Part shown: positions 1-7,433 of the stretch, piece after piece
How positions within the stretch are numbered: position 1 is the stretch's first letter
Layout: each line of letters starts with the position of its first letter
Notes under the pieces: model-generated
The model's database searches: none
Seen by the model: the letters and a program-made list of their open reading frames with translations, nothing else
Told to the model about the DNA's origin: nothing
Made by a program: the position numbers and the translations under genes
Assembly (NCBI RefSeq): GCF_024756235.1
Contig: NZ_JANUGY010000008.1
Span: forward strand, 406,023 to 470,022
Length of the DNA: 64,000 nt
Origin: Massilia kyonggiensis
GTDB lineage: Bacteria > Pseudomonadota > Gammaproteobacteria > Burkholderiales > Burkholderiaceae_D
Direction of reading: 5' to 3'

Positions 1-872
1 ATCTCGCGCACCGAACCCCAGTCGCTGACGACGAAGCCCTTGAAACCCCAGCGGCCCTTCAGGATGTCCCGCTGCAGCATCGCGTTGCCGGTCGCAGGGA
101 TGCCGTTCAGCGTGTTGAAAGAGTTCATGAAGGTGGCCACGCCCGCATCCGCCGCGGCCTTGAACGGCGGCAGATAGGTGTCGTGGAGCTGGTGCTCGCT
201 CATGTCGACGGCGTTGTAATCGCGGCCGGCGATCGCGGCGCCATAGCCCGCGAAGTGCTTCGCGGTAGCCATCACGGATTCCAGGCCGCCCAGCTTCGCG
301 CCCTGGAAGCCGCGCACGCGGGCGGCGGCGATACGTGAGCCGAGGTACGTGTCTTCGCCCGCGCCTTCCATCACCCTGCCCCAGCGCGGATCGCGGCCGA
401 TGTCGACCATCGGCGCGAACGTCCAGTGGACGCCGGCCGCCGAGGCCTCGCGCGCGGCGATGCGGGCCGATTCCTCGATCGCGTCGAGGTCCCACGACGC
501 CGCTTCGCCCAGCGGCACGGGGAATACGGTGCGGTAGCCGTGGATGACGTCGAGCCCGAACAGCAGCGGAATGTGCAGGCGCGACTGCAGTGCCAGCGCC
601 TGGACCCGGCGCGTCTCGGCCGCGCCGCGGATGTTCAGCATGGAGCCGATCCTGCCTTCGCGGATATCGCGTTCGATGTCGCGCACCTTGTCGGTGCCGG
701 GTCCCGTGCTGAAGTCCTTGCCGGACAGCTGGTTCAGCTGGCCGATTTTTTCCTCCAGCGTCATCTGCCGCAACAGCGCTTCCACCCGCTGGCCCACGTC
801 CGCCCGCGCCGCGCCCGCGAGCGCCATCAGCGCGCAGGCAATGGCCGTGCGCGCAAAACGTTTTTTCTCCAT
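1..872 (-). CDS. GH3 beta-glucosidase, N-terminal part (runs off window)
   Basis: Secreted exo-acting beta-glucosidase of glycoside hydrolase family 3, predicted to release glucose from beta-glucan oligosaccharides in the periplasm. About 290 codons are visible; the 3' end lies outside the window. The protein opens with a basic signal peptide (MEKKRFARTAIACALMALAG) cleaved near ARA. The GH3 TIM barrel follows: LLRQMTLEEKIGQL, then GLDVIHGYRTVFPVPL, FAPMVDIGRDPRWGR and ATAKHFAGYGA. Close to the window edge is VVSDWGS, whose Asp is the family's catalytic nucleophile. The ATG has a GGAG Shine-Dalgarno 7 nt upstream. Expression is probably repressor-controlled, because a palindromic operator overlaps a good promoter just upstream. 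The family assignment is secure; the substrate is inferred. Confidence 0.93.
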   Translation of the reverse strand, partial: MEKKRFARTAIACALMALAGAARADVGQRVEALLRQMTLEEKIGQLNQLSGKDFSTGPGTDKVRDIERDIREGRIGSMLNIRGAAETRRVQALALQSRLHIPLLFGLDVIHGYRTVFPVPLGEAASWDLDAIEESARIAAREASAAGVHWTFAPMVDIGRDPRWGRVMEGAGEDTYLGSRIAAARVRGFQGAKLGGLESVMATAKHFAGYGAAIAGRDYNAVDMSEHQLHDTYLPPFKAAADAGVATFMNSFNTLNGIPATGNAMLQRDILKGRWGFKGFVVSDWGSVRE

Positions 873-899
873 GTCGTCTCCACCAGTGTTATCCGGTGA

Positions 900-928
900 A
901 ATATAACCTCAAGTAAAACGTTTTACAA
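900..928 (-). promoter_or_regulatory. sigma70-type promoter of the GH3 gene
   Basis: On the minus strand, -35 TTGTAA (928-923) and -10 TATATT (905-900) are separated by exactly 17 bp, about 28 bp before the GH3 start codon. The operator palindrome covers the -35 and most of the spacer, the classic arrangement for a repressor. Confidence 0.6.
913..926. promoter_or_regulatory. LacI/GalR-type operator palindrome
   Basis: GTAAAACGTTTTAC is a perfect 14-bp palindrome with the central CG step typical of LacI/GalR-family operators. It overlaps the predicted GH3 promoter. A second perfect copy of the core, AAAACGTTTT, lies at 855-864 inside codons 4-7 of the GH3 gene, with its centre exactly 60 bp away. 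The regulator gene is not in the window. Confidence 0.6.
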
Positions 929-945
929 CGCCGAGCACCGCAAAA

Positions 946-2040
946 TCAGAACAGCACGTCCCAGGTCACGGTCACCATCTTCGCGTTCTTGGTGAAGTCG
1001 TACGCGCTCGAATCCTTCACCGAGTCCCACTGCACTTTCAGGTCCATGTTCTTGCGGAAGTCCCAGCGCACGCCGGCGAAGCGCGTGTTGTCGTTCTGCG
1101 TGGCCGTGTAGGACGCCGTCTCCTTTTCCTTGTACGAGGAAAAGCCGACCATCGGCGTGAACTGGCCCATGCGATAGCCGACCGTCGCCGTCCAGCTGGA
1201 CGATTTGTAGTCCAGCGCGGGGCGCATGAAGCGGTTGGCTTCGGCGCGCACCATCCAGTTGCCGTAGTCGATGCTGCCGGAGACGCCGATGATGCGCTGG
1301 CGCGTGCCGCGGGCGAACGTCGGGTCTTCGCCCGGCGCGTACATCGACAGGTCGATCGAGTTCTGCATGTAGATCAGGCGCGCGCCGAACACCTCGTTGG
1401 ACACGTCGAGGTAACCGCCCAGGATGTGCTTCCAGTCGTCGTCGACGCGGTAGCCGTAGTAGATCTTGCGCTGTTCGATGTTGTCGTGCGAGGTTTCCTG
1501 GCCGGCGAACACCGTCCCGGTGACGGCCCAGTCGCCGATGCTGCGCGAGTGGCGCACGTTCACGCCGTTGTAGGCGCCGACCTCCCAGCCGTAGATATCC
1601 TGCGGCACCCGCGCCCAGGGCAGCGTGTAGCCGATGTAGACGCTGTCCGAGTACGCGTAGATCGGCAGGCGCCGGCGGCCCACCTGGACCGTCGTATCGG
1701 GCGCGATGTCGTACGACAGATAGGCCCAGTCGACTTCCGGCTTGCCGTGTTCCGAAGCGCGCGATACCGCCTGGACGGTGCCGGACAACTTGTCCGTAAA
1801 GCGGTAGCTGGCCTGCAGGCCCACGAGCGATTCGCGCGCGAGGCTCCATTCGTTGCCGTGGTAGACGGCGCCGTGTTCGTAATTGCCGATGAAGCAGGGA
1901 CACGGCTGTCCCATGAACTCCCCGTCGGAACCGCCGTAGGCCTTGCCCGCGGTGACGGTGGCAAACCCCGAAATGCTCAAGTCGCTGGCCTGTGCCATGC
2001 CGGCGCTGGACAACAGCGCGGCGATCATCAGTTTCTTCAT
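946..2040 (-). CDS. outer-membrane porin-like beta-barrel protein
   Basis: A 364-aa exported protein with a short signal peptide (MKKLMIAALLSSAGMAQAS) and a body of alternating aromatic/polar beta strands, e.g. GWEVGAYNGVNVRHS and WTATVGYRMGQF. It ends in a C-terminal Phe (VTWDVLF), the usual sorting signal of Gram-negative outer-membrane barrels. The length fits a 16-strand porin-like barrel. It is the last gene of a minus-strand operon (chemoreceptor, small binding protein, this gene) and starts 12 nt after its neighbour. A paired Cys-Pro-Cys motif near residue 47 is unusual for a porin. The substrate is unknown; the neighbour hints at phosphate or another small anion. Confidence 0.75.
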   Translation of the reverse strand: MKKLMIAALLSSAGMAQASDLSISGFATVTAGKAYGGSDGEFMGQPCPCFIGNYEHGAVYHGNEWSLARESLVGLQASYRFTDKLSGTVQAVSRASEHGKPEVDWAYLSYDIAPDTTVQVGRRRLPIYAYSDSVYIGYTLPWARVPQDIYGWEVGAYNGVNVRHSRSIGDWAVTGTVFAGQETSHDNIEQRKIYYGYRVDDDWKHILGGYLDVSNEVFGARLIYMQNSIDLSMYAPGEDPTFARGTRQRIIGVSGSIDYGNWMVRAEANRFMRPALDYKSSSWTATVGYRMGQFTPMVGFSSYKEKETASYTATQNDNTRFAGVRWDFRKNMDLKVQWDSVKDSSAYDFTKNAKMVTVTWDVLF

Positions 2041-2052
2041 GCTTTTATCTGG

Positions 2053-2463
2053 TTAGTTGGCGGTGGCGATGACCTTGACGGTGGCGTCAACGTCCTTCCT
2101 GTCGATGTAGCCGACGGCGTTCGGATCGGCCGCGACGGCCTTGCGCATGGCCGCGCCCGAGTCCACCTCGGCCGGCGGCGTACCGGTGCCCGTGAAAATC
2201 AGCTTGCCCCACATGGCCTGGACCTGGACCGGGTCCTTCTTGCAGGCCTTGGCGAAGAACTCGTCGCGCAACGGGTTCTTTTCCGTGAGGTTGATCGGGG
2301 TCGGCGACTTGATCTTGCCGAGGAACGCCTGGCATACCTGCGTCACGGGCGGCGCCAGCGACGAGTGGGCGGACACGATGATGCTGATCTCGGCGTGCGC
2401 GGGCGCTACGGCGCACGCCGCGAGCGCCACGGCGGATGCCGCAGCGGGAAGGACTCTCTTCAT
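2053..2463 (-). CDS. small periplasmic phosphate-binding-like protein (PstS-like fold)
   Basis: A 136-aa protein with a clear Sec signal peptide (cleavage after AHA), followed by EISIIVSAHSSLAP and the WGKLIFTGTGTPP segment typical of short PBP-like domain proteins related to PstS. It is about half the size of a true PstS, so it probably covers only one lobe-like domain or acts as an accessory sensor. It lies between the chemoreceptor (30 nt upstream) and the porin gene (12 nt downstream) in one transcription unit, which suggests ligand capture for the receptor or porin. No transport ATPase or permease is nearby. Ligand identity is inference. Confidence 0.7.
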   Translation of the reverse strand: MKRVLPAAASAVALAACAVAPAHAEISIIVSAHSSLAPPVTQVCQAFLGKIKSPTPINLTEKNPLRDEFFAKACKKDPVQVQAMWGKLIFTGTGTPPAEVDSGAAMRKAVAADPNAVGYIDRKDVDATVKVIATAN

Positions 2464-2493
2464 GATGATGGTGTGGTGGTGAAAAGGATGCGG

Positions 2494-4104
2494 TCAGGCG
2501 CGGCGCCGCGCGATGGGACTGTTCGATGCCGGCAGCGCCAGCCTGTCGGGTACGACTGGCTGCGGCAGTCCATCCTGGCGCGCCAGGGTGAACACGCTCA
2601 CGACGGCGGCCAGGCTGGCGGCCTGCTCGCGCAGTGCGGCCGCGAAGCCCGCGGTCTCCTCGACGAGGCCGGCGTTGCGTTGCGTGTCCGTGTCCATCTC
2701 GGCGATGGCATCGTTGATGCGCTCGATGCCGGCGGTCTGCGCGCTGCTCGCCTCGGCGATGGCGGCCATGATGTCGGTGACGCGCCGGACACTGGTCACG
2801 ATCTCATCCATCGTGCGGCCGGTCTGGTCGGCCAGGGTCGTGCCCAGTTCGACCTGGTTGACCGAGCGCCCGATCAGGGCCGTGATGTCCTTGGCGGCGG
2901 CGGCCGAACGCTGCGCCAGGCTGCGCACTTCGTTCGCCACGACGGCGAAGCCGCGCCCGTGTTCGCCGGCGCGCGCCGCCTCGACGGCGGCGTTCAGCGC
3001 GAGCAGGTTGGTCTGGAACGCGATGCCCTCGATGACGCCGACGATGTCCGCAATTTCGCGCGACGATGCATGGATCGCTTCCATCGTGGCGATCACCTGC
3101 CCGACGACAGCCCCGCCCTGCGTGGCGACATTGGCGGCGAATCCGGCCAGTTCGTTGGCCTGCGCGGCATTCGCGGCGTTTTCCTTCGCGGTGCCGGTGA
3201 GCGCGCCCATCGACGACGACGTCTGCACGAGGGCCTGCGCCTGGTGCTCCGTGCGCTGCGCCAGGTCGCCATTGCCCTGCGCGATGTGGACCGAGGTGGC
3301 CGAAATGCTGTCGGTGGCGCTGCGCGCCTCGCTGACGATCCGCACCAGGCTGCCGTTCATGTGCCGCAGCGCCTTCAGCAGCTTGCCCGTCTCGTCCTGG
3401 GCATCCACGGTGATCATGCTGGTCAGGTCGCCCGCGGCGACGGTCTCCGCGACCCGCACGGCCTCGTTCAACTGGCGCACCAGCGTGCGCGCGACGAGCA
3501 GCGCGAAGGCCAAGGTGACGACGAGGCCCAGCACGCCCGTGATGGCGCCGCCGAGCACGGCCCGGTTCGACGCGTCGGTCGCCGCGGCCACGGTGCCGGT
3601 GAAGCGGTCGCGCGCGGCCGAGCGGAACGCCGCCACGTCCTTGCGATAGGTCGCCAGCGCCGCGGCCATCGCCTGAAGCCTGTCCTTGGCCGGCATGCCG
3701 CTGTGGCTCGCCATCGCGTCGGAAATCGCGCGGGCCGTCTTGTAATACGTGTCGAATTCCGACGCCAGCCGGCCCAGGTCGGCGGCGTGCGCCGTGTCGA
3801 GCCCGCGCAGGCGGCGGTAGTTGTCCGCGACTTTCGCGGCGAGCGCGTCGGCGGCGGCGATCTGCTCGGGTTCGCCCGCCGCGGCGGCTGAATTGAGCAC
3901 GTCGATGATCTTGTCCAGGGCCCCCGTGTTCTCCGTCATCGCGTCGAGCACGGGGTACTGCACGTCGCGCACGTCAGCCAGGCGCACGTTGTTCTGCTTG
4001 AAGACGATGGCCGTGAAGGTCAGGTAAGCCGCCATGCACAGCATCGCGATGGCCGGGGCCAGCAGGACTTTCCACATCACGGGCAGGCGGCTCAGCATCT
4101 TCAC
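2494..4104 (-). CDS. methyl-accepting chemotaxis protein
   Basis: A 536-aa inner-membrane chemoreceptor. TM1 is at about residues 12-33, a four-helix-bundle periplasmic sensor at about 34-185, TM2 at about 187-209 and a HAMP domain to about 262. A long cytoplasmic coiled coil follows, containing the invariant hairpin tip EGIAFQTNLLALNAAVEAAR and GRGFAVVANEVRSLAQRSA, which binds CheA/CheW. The C-terminal tail is short and basic and carries no CheR-tethering pentapeptide, so adaptation would depend on other receptors. It is the first gene of a three-gene unit with a small binding protein and a porin. A pair of CTTAAGG repeats sits just upstream. Function of the family is certain; ligand unknown. 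Confidence 0.95.
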   Translation of the reverse strand: MKMLSRLPVMWKVLLAPAIAMLCMAAYLTFTAIVFKQNNVRLADVRDVQYPVLDAMTENTGALDKIIDVLNSAAAAGEPEQIAAADALAAKVADNYRRLRGLDTAHAADLGRLASEFDTYYKTARAISDAMASHSGMPAKDRLQAMAAALATYRKDVAAFRSAARDRFTGTVAAATDASNRAVLGGAITGVLGLVVTLAFALLVARTLVRQLNEAVRVAETVAAGDLTSMITVDAQDETGKLLKALRHMNGSLVRIVSEARSATDSISATSVHIAQGNGDLAQRTEHQAQALVQTSSSMGALTGTAKENAANAAQANELAGFAANVATQGGAVVGQVIATMEAIHASSREIADIVGVIEGIAFQTNLLALNAAVEAARAGEHGRGFAVVANEVRSLAQRSAAAAKDITALIGRSVNQVELGTTLADQTGRTMDEIVTSVRRVTDIMAAIAEASSAQTAGIERINDAIAEMDTDTQRNAGLVEETAGFAAALREQAASLAAVVSVFTLARQDGLPQPVVPDRLALPASNSPIARRRA

Positions 4105-4130
4105 TCCACGCGGAAGCCGTCGGCCGGCCC

Positions 4131-4148
4131 CTTAAGGTTGACTTAAGG
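4131..4148. repeat. tandem CTTAAGG heptamers upstream of the chemoreceptor operon
   Basis: CTTAAGG occurs at 4131-4137 and again at 4142-4148, 11 bp apart (one helical turn), the first as part of the palindrome CCTTAAGG. They lie 27-44 bp upstream of the chemoreceptor start codon, so they could be a direct-repeat binding site for a response regulator. No known consensus is recognised. Confidence 0.35.
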
Positions 4149-4222
4149 CAAATGTTATCTGGTATTTACTCATTCTGGCAAGAAAATAATTTCGTATAGA
4201 CAACATTTGTGAATTGTGTGAA

Positions 4223-5284
4223 TTAGGCCGTCCTGGCAAGGTCGCCCTTCAACTGCGCAACGGTCGGCGTGACGACCGCGAGGAACGCCGCTTCGCGCGC
4301 GCGGCGGGCGTGGCCACCGTTTTCCGCGCGCAGCAAGGCACGTCCCCCCAATGCCTGCAACTCCAGCGCGACGGCAGCCGCCGCGATGTCGACCATCCGC
4401 AGGCGCAGCGTCAGCAGATCGCGCGGCCGTTCGCGCAGGCTGCCATCGTCGAGGCCGGCGCACAGTGTTTGCCGGTAGGCGGCGACGTCCGCATCGAGTG
4501 CGTCGATTTCGCCGGACAAGACCGACGGGCGGTTATCGAGCGCCGCGCGCCCTGCCCGCAGCGATGCACGCGCGAGTCCGAGCCCGAGACCGCATTGCAG
4601 GCCGACGAAAGCGGGACGGATCCCGGGCAGGAAGACCCGTGCCTGCGGGTGGATCTGCCACGACGCATCGAGCGCGACGTCGTCCAGCCGCAAGGCGGCC
4701 GTGTTGGTGCCGCGCAGCGCCAGCAGATCGAGATCGGGTTCGCGCGCCACGCCAGGCACGTCGCGAGGCAGCGCGTACACGGACGGATTGTCGCCGTGTT
4801 CGTCGCCGACGGCGATCGCAGCGACGAACCCCTGCCTGCGCAGATTCGTCGCCCAGGCCACCGTGCCGTTCAGGCGCACGCCGTCCGGGCCGGCGGCGCC
4901 CGTGATCCGTAACCGATCCAGGCCGCCCAGGAATTTCATCGCGTTGGACAAGCCGGGCGCACCCGCCAGCCGGCCGTGCAACAGATCCGGCACGAGGCGG
5001 CGCACGAGGTCCCGGTTCGGACTCGCCAGCAGGCAGGCGATGACGGCACGCTGCGCCCAGTACACGAAGGCGGCGCTGAGCGAGTGTTCGGCGAGTCCTG
5101 CGACGACATCGACGGCCGCACTCAACGCAAGCCCGTCCCCGCCTTCGCTCTCGGGCACACCCACCGCGAACAGGCCGGCCTCGGCCAGGCGGGCCGGCAG
5201 CGCATCCGCGTGCAGCGGTTCCGAGTCCAGGTTGTCCGCGTGACCGTCGAGCCATGCGACCAGCGATTCATCCATTTCTACCAT
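4223..5284 (-). CDS. acyl-CoA dehydrogenase-like flavoprotein
   Basis: A 353-aa protein with the layout of the acyl-CoA dehydrogenase superfamily. An N-terminal helical domain includes LAEAGLFAVGVPESEGGDGL. A middle beta domain (GLDRLRITGAAGPDGVRLNGTVAWATN; LLALRGTNTAALRLDDV) and a C-terminal helical bundle with FVGLQCGLGLGLARA follow. It would oxidise an acyl-CoA or related substrate using FAD. It is slightly shorter than the usual 380 aa, and I cannot identify the catalytic Glu, so a monooxygenase-like or divergent member is possible. It is monocistronic here. The start ATG is preceded by AGGA at suitable spacing. Confidence 0.75.
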   Translation of the reverse strand: MVEMDESLVAWLDGHADNLDSEPLHADALPARLAEAGLFAVGVPESEGGDGLALSAAVDVVAGLAEHSLSAAFVYWAQRAVIACLLASPNRDLVRRLVPDLLHGRLAGAPGLSNAMKFLGGLDRLRITGAAGPDGVRLNGTVAWATNLRRQGFVAAIAVGDEHGDNPSVYALPRDVPGVAREPDLDLLALRGTNTAALRLDDVALDASWQIHPQARVFLPGIRPAFVGLQCGLGLGLARASLRAGRAALDNRPSVLSGEIDALDADVAAYRQTLCAGLDDGSLRERPRDLLTLRLRMVDIAAAAVALELQALGGRALLRAENGGHARRAREAAFLAVVTPTVAQLKGDLARTA

Positions 5285-5411
5285 CGATTCATCCTGTGTA
5301 AGTAAGCGTTGTAGCGATGGTAGGCGAAATCAAGATCCATACAAATAAATAGCGATTTTGCTGTTTCGGGTTTCCATGTAGACTTCGAGCGGATCAATCA
5401 CAGGTAGCAAA

Positions 5412-6623
5412 ATGCGCAACATCTTCGTATTCGTCATGGCTTGTTCGTTGCTGTCCGCGCATGGACAGTCTTTTGCCCAGGAGGCAAAGCCGCCTCGCGT
5501 TGAATTTCCTGTCTGGGAGCGTGTGCTGTCCGGCACACTCGGCACGAAGCCGATCAGTGTGACACTGACCCGCATTGCCGCGAACGTGTCGGGCTGGTAT
5601 TGCTATGAGCCGTGCTCCGAGAAGAACCGGCAACAACTGCAGCTAACCGGCACGGTGAAAACCAACACGCTCAAGCTGACCGAGCGCGATTCGCGGTCTG
5701 CGAAGAACATTGCGACCGGCCGCTGGGCCATTCACCTGGACGGCGACAACGCCTCGGGGAACTGGACGTCGCCCGACGGCAGGAAGACGTTTCCCCTGCA
5801 CTTGCGCGATACGCAGCCGGTACCGTTCGAACTCCGCCTCGTTGCCGACGCGATGCCGAAAGAGACGGATGACAGCGACGAAGCGCCTCATGTATCGGCC
5901 ATCAGGATTTATCGAAACGGCAGGCTCGCGCAGGAGCTGGCGACCGATTCCCAGGGTCCGGGCAGCGTCTTCATTCCATCGCTCGTGGATGCCAATTTCG
6001 ATGGGTTCCCCGATCTGACGATCGATCTCGGTTTGCCGGCTGGGCCGAACATCCCGCAGCAGACCTGGCTGTTCGATCCGCGCACGCAGCGCTTCGTCGA
6101 TGCGCCGGAAACGCTGCAGGGGATTACCTCGCCCGAGTTCGACAAGAAATTCAAGACCATCGTTTCGCAATGGCGCAACGGTTGCTGCGAACATGGCGTG
6201 ACGACGTATCGTTGGGATGGCACACAGCTCAAGGAAGCCGCCACGGCGTCGAGCGTGCAATTGCCCGTGCTGGTCGGCCAGAAGATCCTGTATTGCTACA
6301 CGATTCCCGAGTATCGGGACGGACGTATCGAATTTCCCGATCGGGTGGAACAGGTCGGCGATCGGCTGACGTTGACGTTCGATGACTTCAGCGGGTGCGA
6401 CGCGGCAGACATGTCCGCGTCGGTGCCCGACATCGCGATATGGAAGCGCGACGCGGCGGGGGCACTCAAGGTCGTGCGCACGGAGAGCACGGCGTGGAAA
6501 GCGGTCGACACGCCCGGCGGACGTCGTTATTGTCCGGAGTTTCCGTACTTTGCAAAGGGACGTATCGAGCGTAAGGTGCTGCGGGATCGCCCTGACGAAC
6601 AATGCAGCGCAACGATGCCGTGA
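5412..6623 (+). CDS. exported XAC2610-like protein (possible orphan immunity protein)
   Basis: A 403-aa secreted protein with a Sec signal peptide (cleaved near SFAQ). The N-terminal part (about 30-130) is beta-rich and includes SGWYCYEPC and GRWAIHLDGDNASGNW. The central part contains SLVDANFDGFPDLTID, a DxNxDG calcium-loop motif in the pattern of XAC2610-related proteins. The Xanthomonas protein XAC2610 is the periplasmic immunity protein against a GH19 peptidoglycan-hydrolase effector. A GH19-like T6SS effector is encoded 0.8 kb away on the other strand, together with its own smaller XAC2610-like protein, so a protective role is plausible here. The gene is convergent with that pair and is not in its operon. 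Family assignment rests on the calcium loop and overall layout. Confidence 0.6.
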   Translation: MRNIFVFVMACSLLSAHGQSFAQEAKPPRVEFPVWERVLSGTLGTKPISVTLTRIAANVSGWYCYEPCSEKNRQQLQLTGTVKTNTLKLTERDSRSAKNIATGRWAIHLDGDNASGNWTSPDGRKTFPLHLRDTQPVPFELRLVADAMPKETDDSDEAPHVSAIRIYRNGRLAQELATDSQGPGSVFIPSLVDANFDGFPDLTIDLGLPAGPNIPQQTWLFDPRTQRFVDAPETLQGITSPEFDKKFKTIVSQWRNGCCEHGVTTYRWDGTQLKEAATASSVQLPVLVGQKILYCYTIPEYRDGRIEFPDRVEQVGDRLTLTFDDFSGCDAADMSASVPDIAIWKRDAAGALKVVRTESTAWKAVDTPGGRRYCPEFPYFAKGRIERKVLRDRPDEQCSATMP

Positions 6624-6764
6624 CGGCCACGCTAAGGCTTGACGTCGCGCACAGATTCCTTCGTGTAGCTGTAGAAGGTTGCCCCGGACAGAATCAGGAT
6701 GCGGTCGTCAATCCCACACTACACAACAGCGTTCCCGACAGCAGCCCACGCATGACTGTGCTGT

Positions 6765-7433
6765 TCACTGGGCGCCGTTGGTCGCGCAATCGAATTGCGC
6801 TACACCCAACCGCTTCCGCTCCCGGTCCAACGCTTGCCGAACTTTTTCAGTGGTTCCCATCACTGCAGGCGACAGGTTTCGACTCGCGGCAGCCGAATAG
6901 CAATAGCCGCCCTGTTTGTCGGCACGGGATAAATAGACAACGGGCTGGTCGACATAGCCATCGAAGGAATTCGACCTGACGCTCATACTGGCGGCGATGT
7001 CGAGCTTGCCGTCACCATTGATGTCCAGATAGCGCACGTCACGAAAACCCCGGCACGTGTCGGCGTTGACGTCCATGGGCAGGTCGATCAGAACAGGTGC
7101 AGCCTGTTCGTTCTCCACCGTCACGAGGCGACAATATGCGTTGGAGACGCCCTTGAACCGTACGGTGACGAGCGCCAGCAAATGGCCCCCTTGCGGCGCC
7201 GACCAGTAGAGCGTCTTTTCCGGCTTGAGCGACGCGATCGGCTCCTCGGGGACGTCGTCGCGATCCTTGAACACCGACGCTGCGCGCGCCTTGATGTCGT
7301 TCGTCTCCGCGACGCTGGCGCGGCGCATGCCGTCGTCCACGGCCGCGTGAGCGTGAGACACGCCGGCCAAGGCAACGCCAAGAACGAGAGAACAGCTAAC
7401 GCGGCCGCTGCGGCGTGAAGTCCACATAAACAT
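6765..7433 (-). CDS. XAC2610-like periplasmic immunity protein of the GH19 effector
   Basis: A 222-aa exported protein with signal peptide CSLVLGVALAGVSHAHA. It has beta strands, several cysteines and the calcium-loop motif RYLDINGDGKLDIAASM, the hallmark seen in XAC2610-related immunity proteins. The start codon overlaps the end of the upstream effector gene by 38 bp and has a GAGGAA ribosome site, so effector and immunity are probably co-translated. The order VgrG-effector-immunity is that of a T6SS cargo module. Neutralising the GH19 domain in the periplasm is inferred from the Xanthomonas GH19/XAC2610 pair. A start at the in-frame ATG of codon 3 is also possible. Confidence 0.7.
   Translation of the reverse strand: MFMWTSRRSGRVSCSLVLGVALAGVSHAHAAVDDGMRRASVAETNDIKARAASVFKDRDDVPEEPIASLKPEKTLYWSAPQGGHLLALVTVRFKGVSNAYCRLVTVENEQAAPVLIDLPMDVNADTCRGFRDVRYLDINGDGKLDIAASMSVRSNSFDGYVDQPVVYLSRADKQGGYCYSAAASRNLSPAVMGTTEKVRQALDRERKRLGVAQFDCATNGAQ

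Noticed and set aside
1426..3891. An 821-codon plus-strand frame across the porin, binding-protein and chemoreceptor genes
   Set aside because: It crosses three well-supported minus-strand genes and has no family features.
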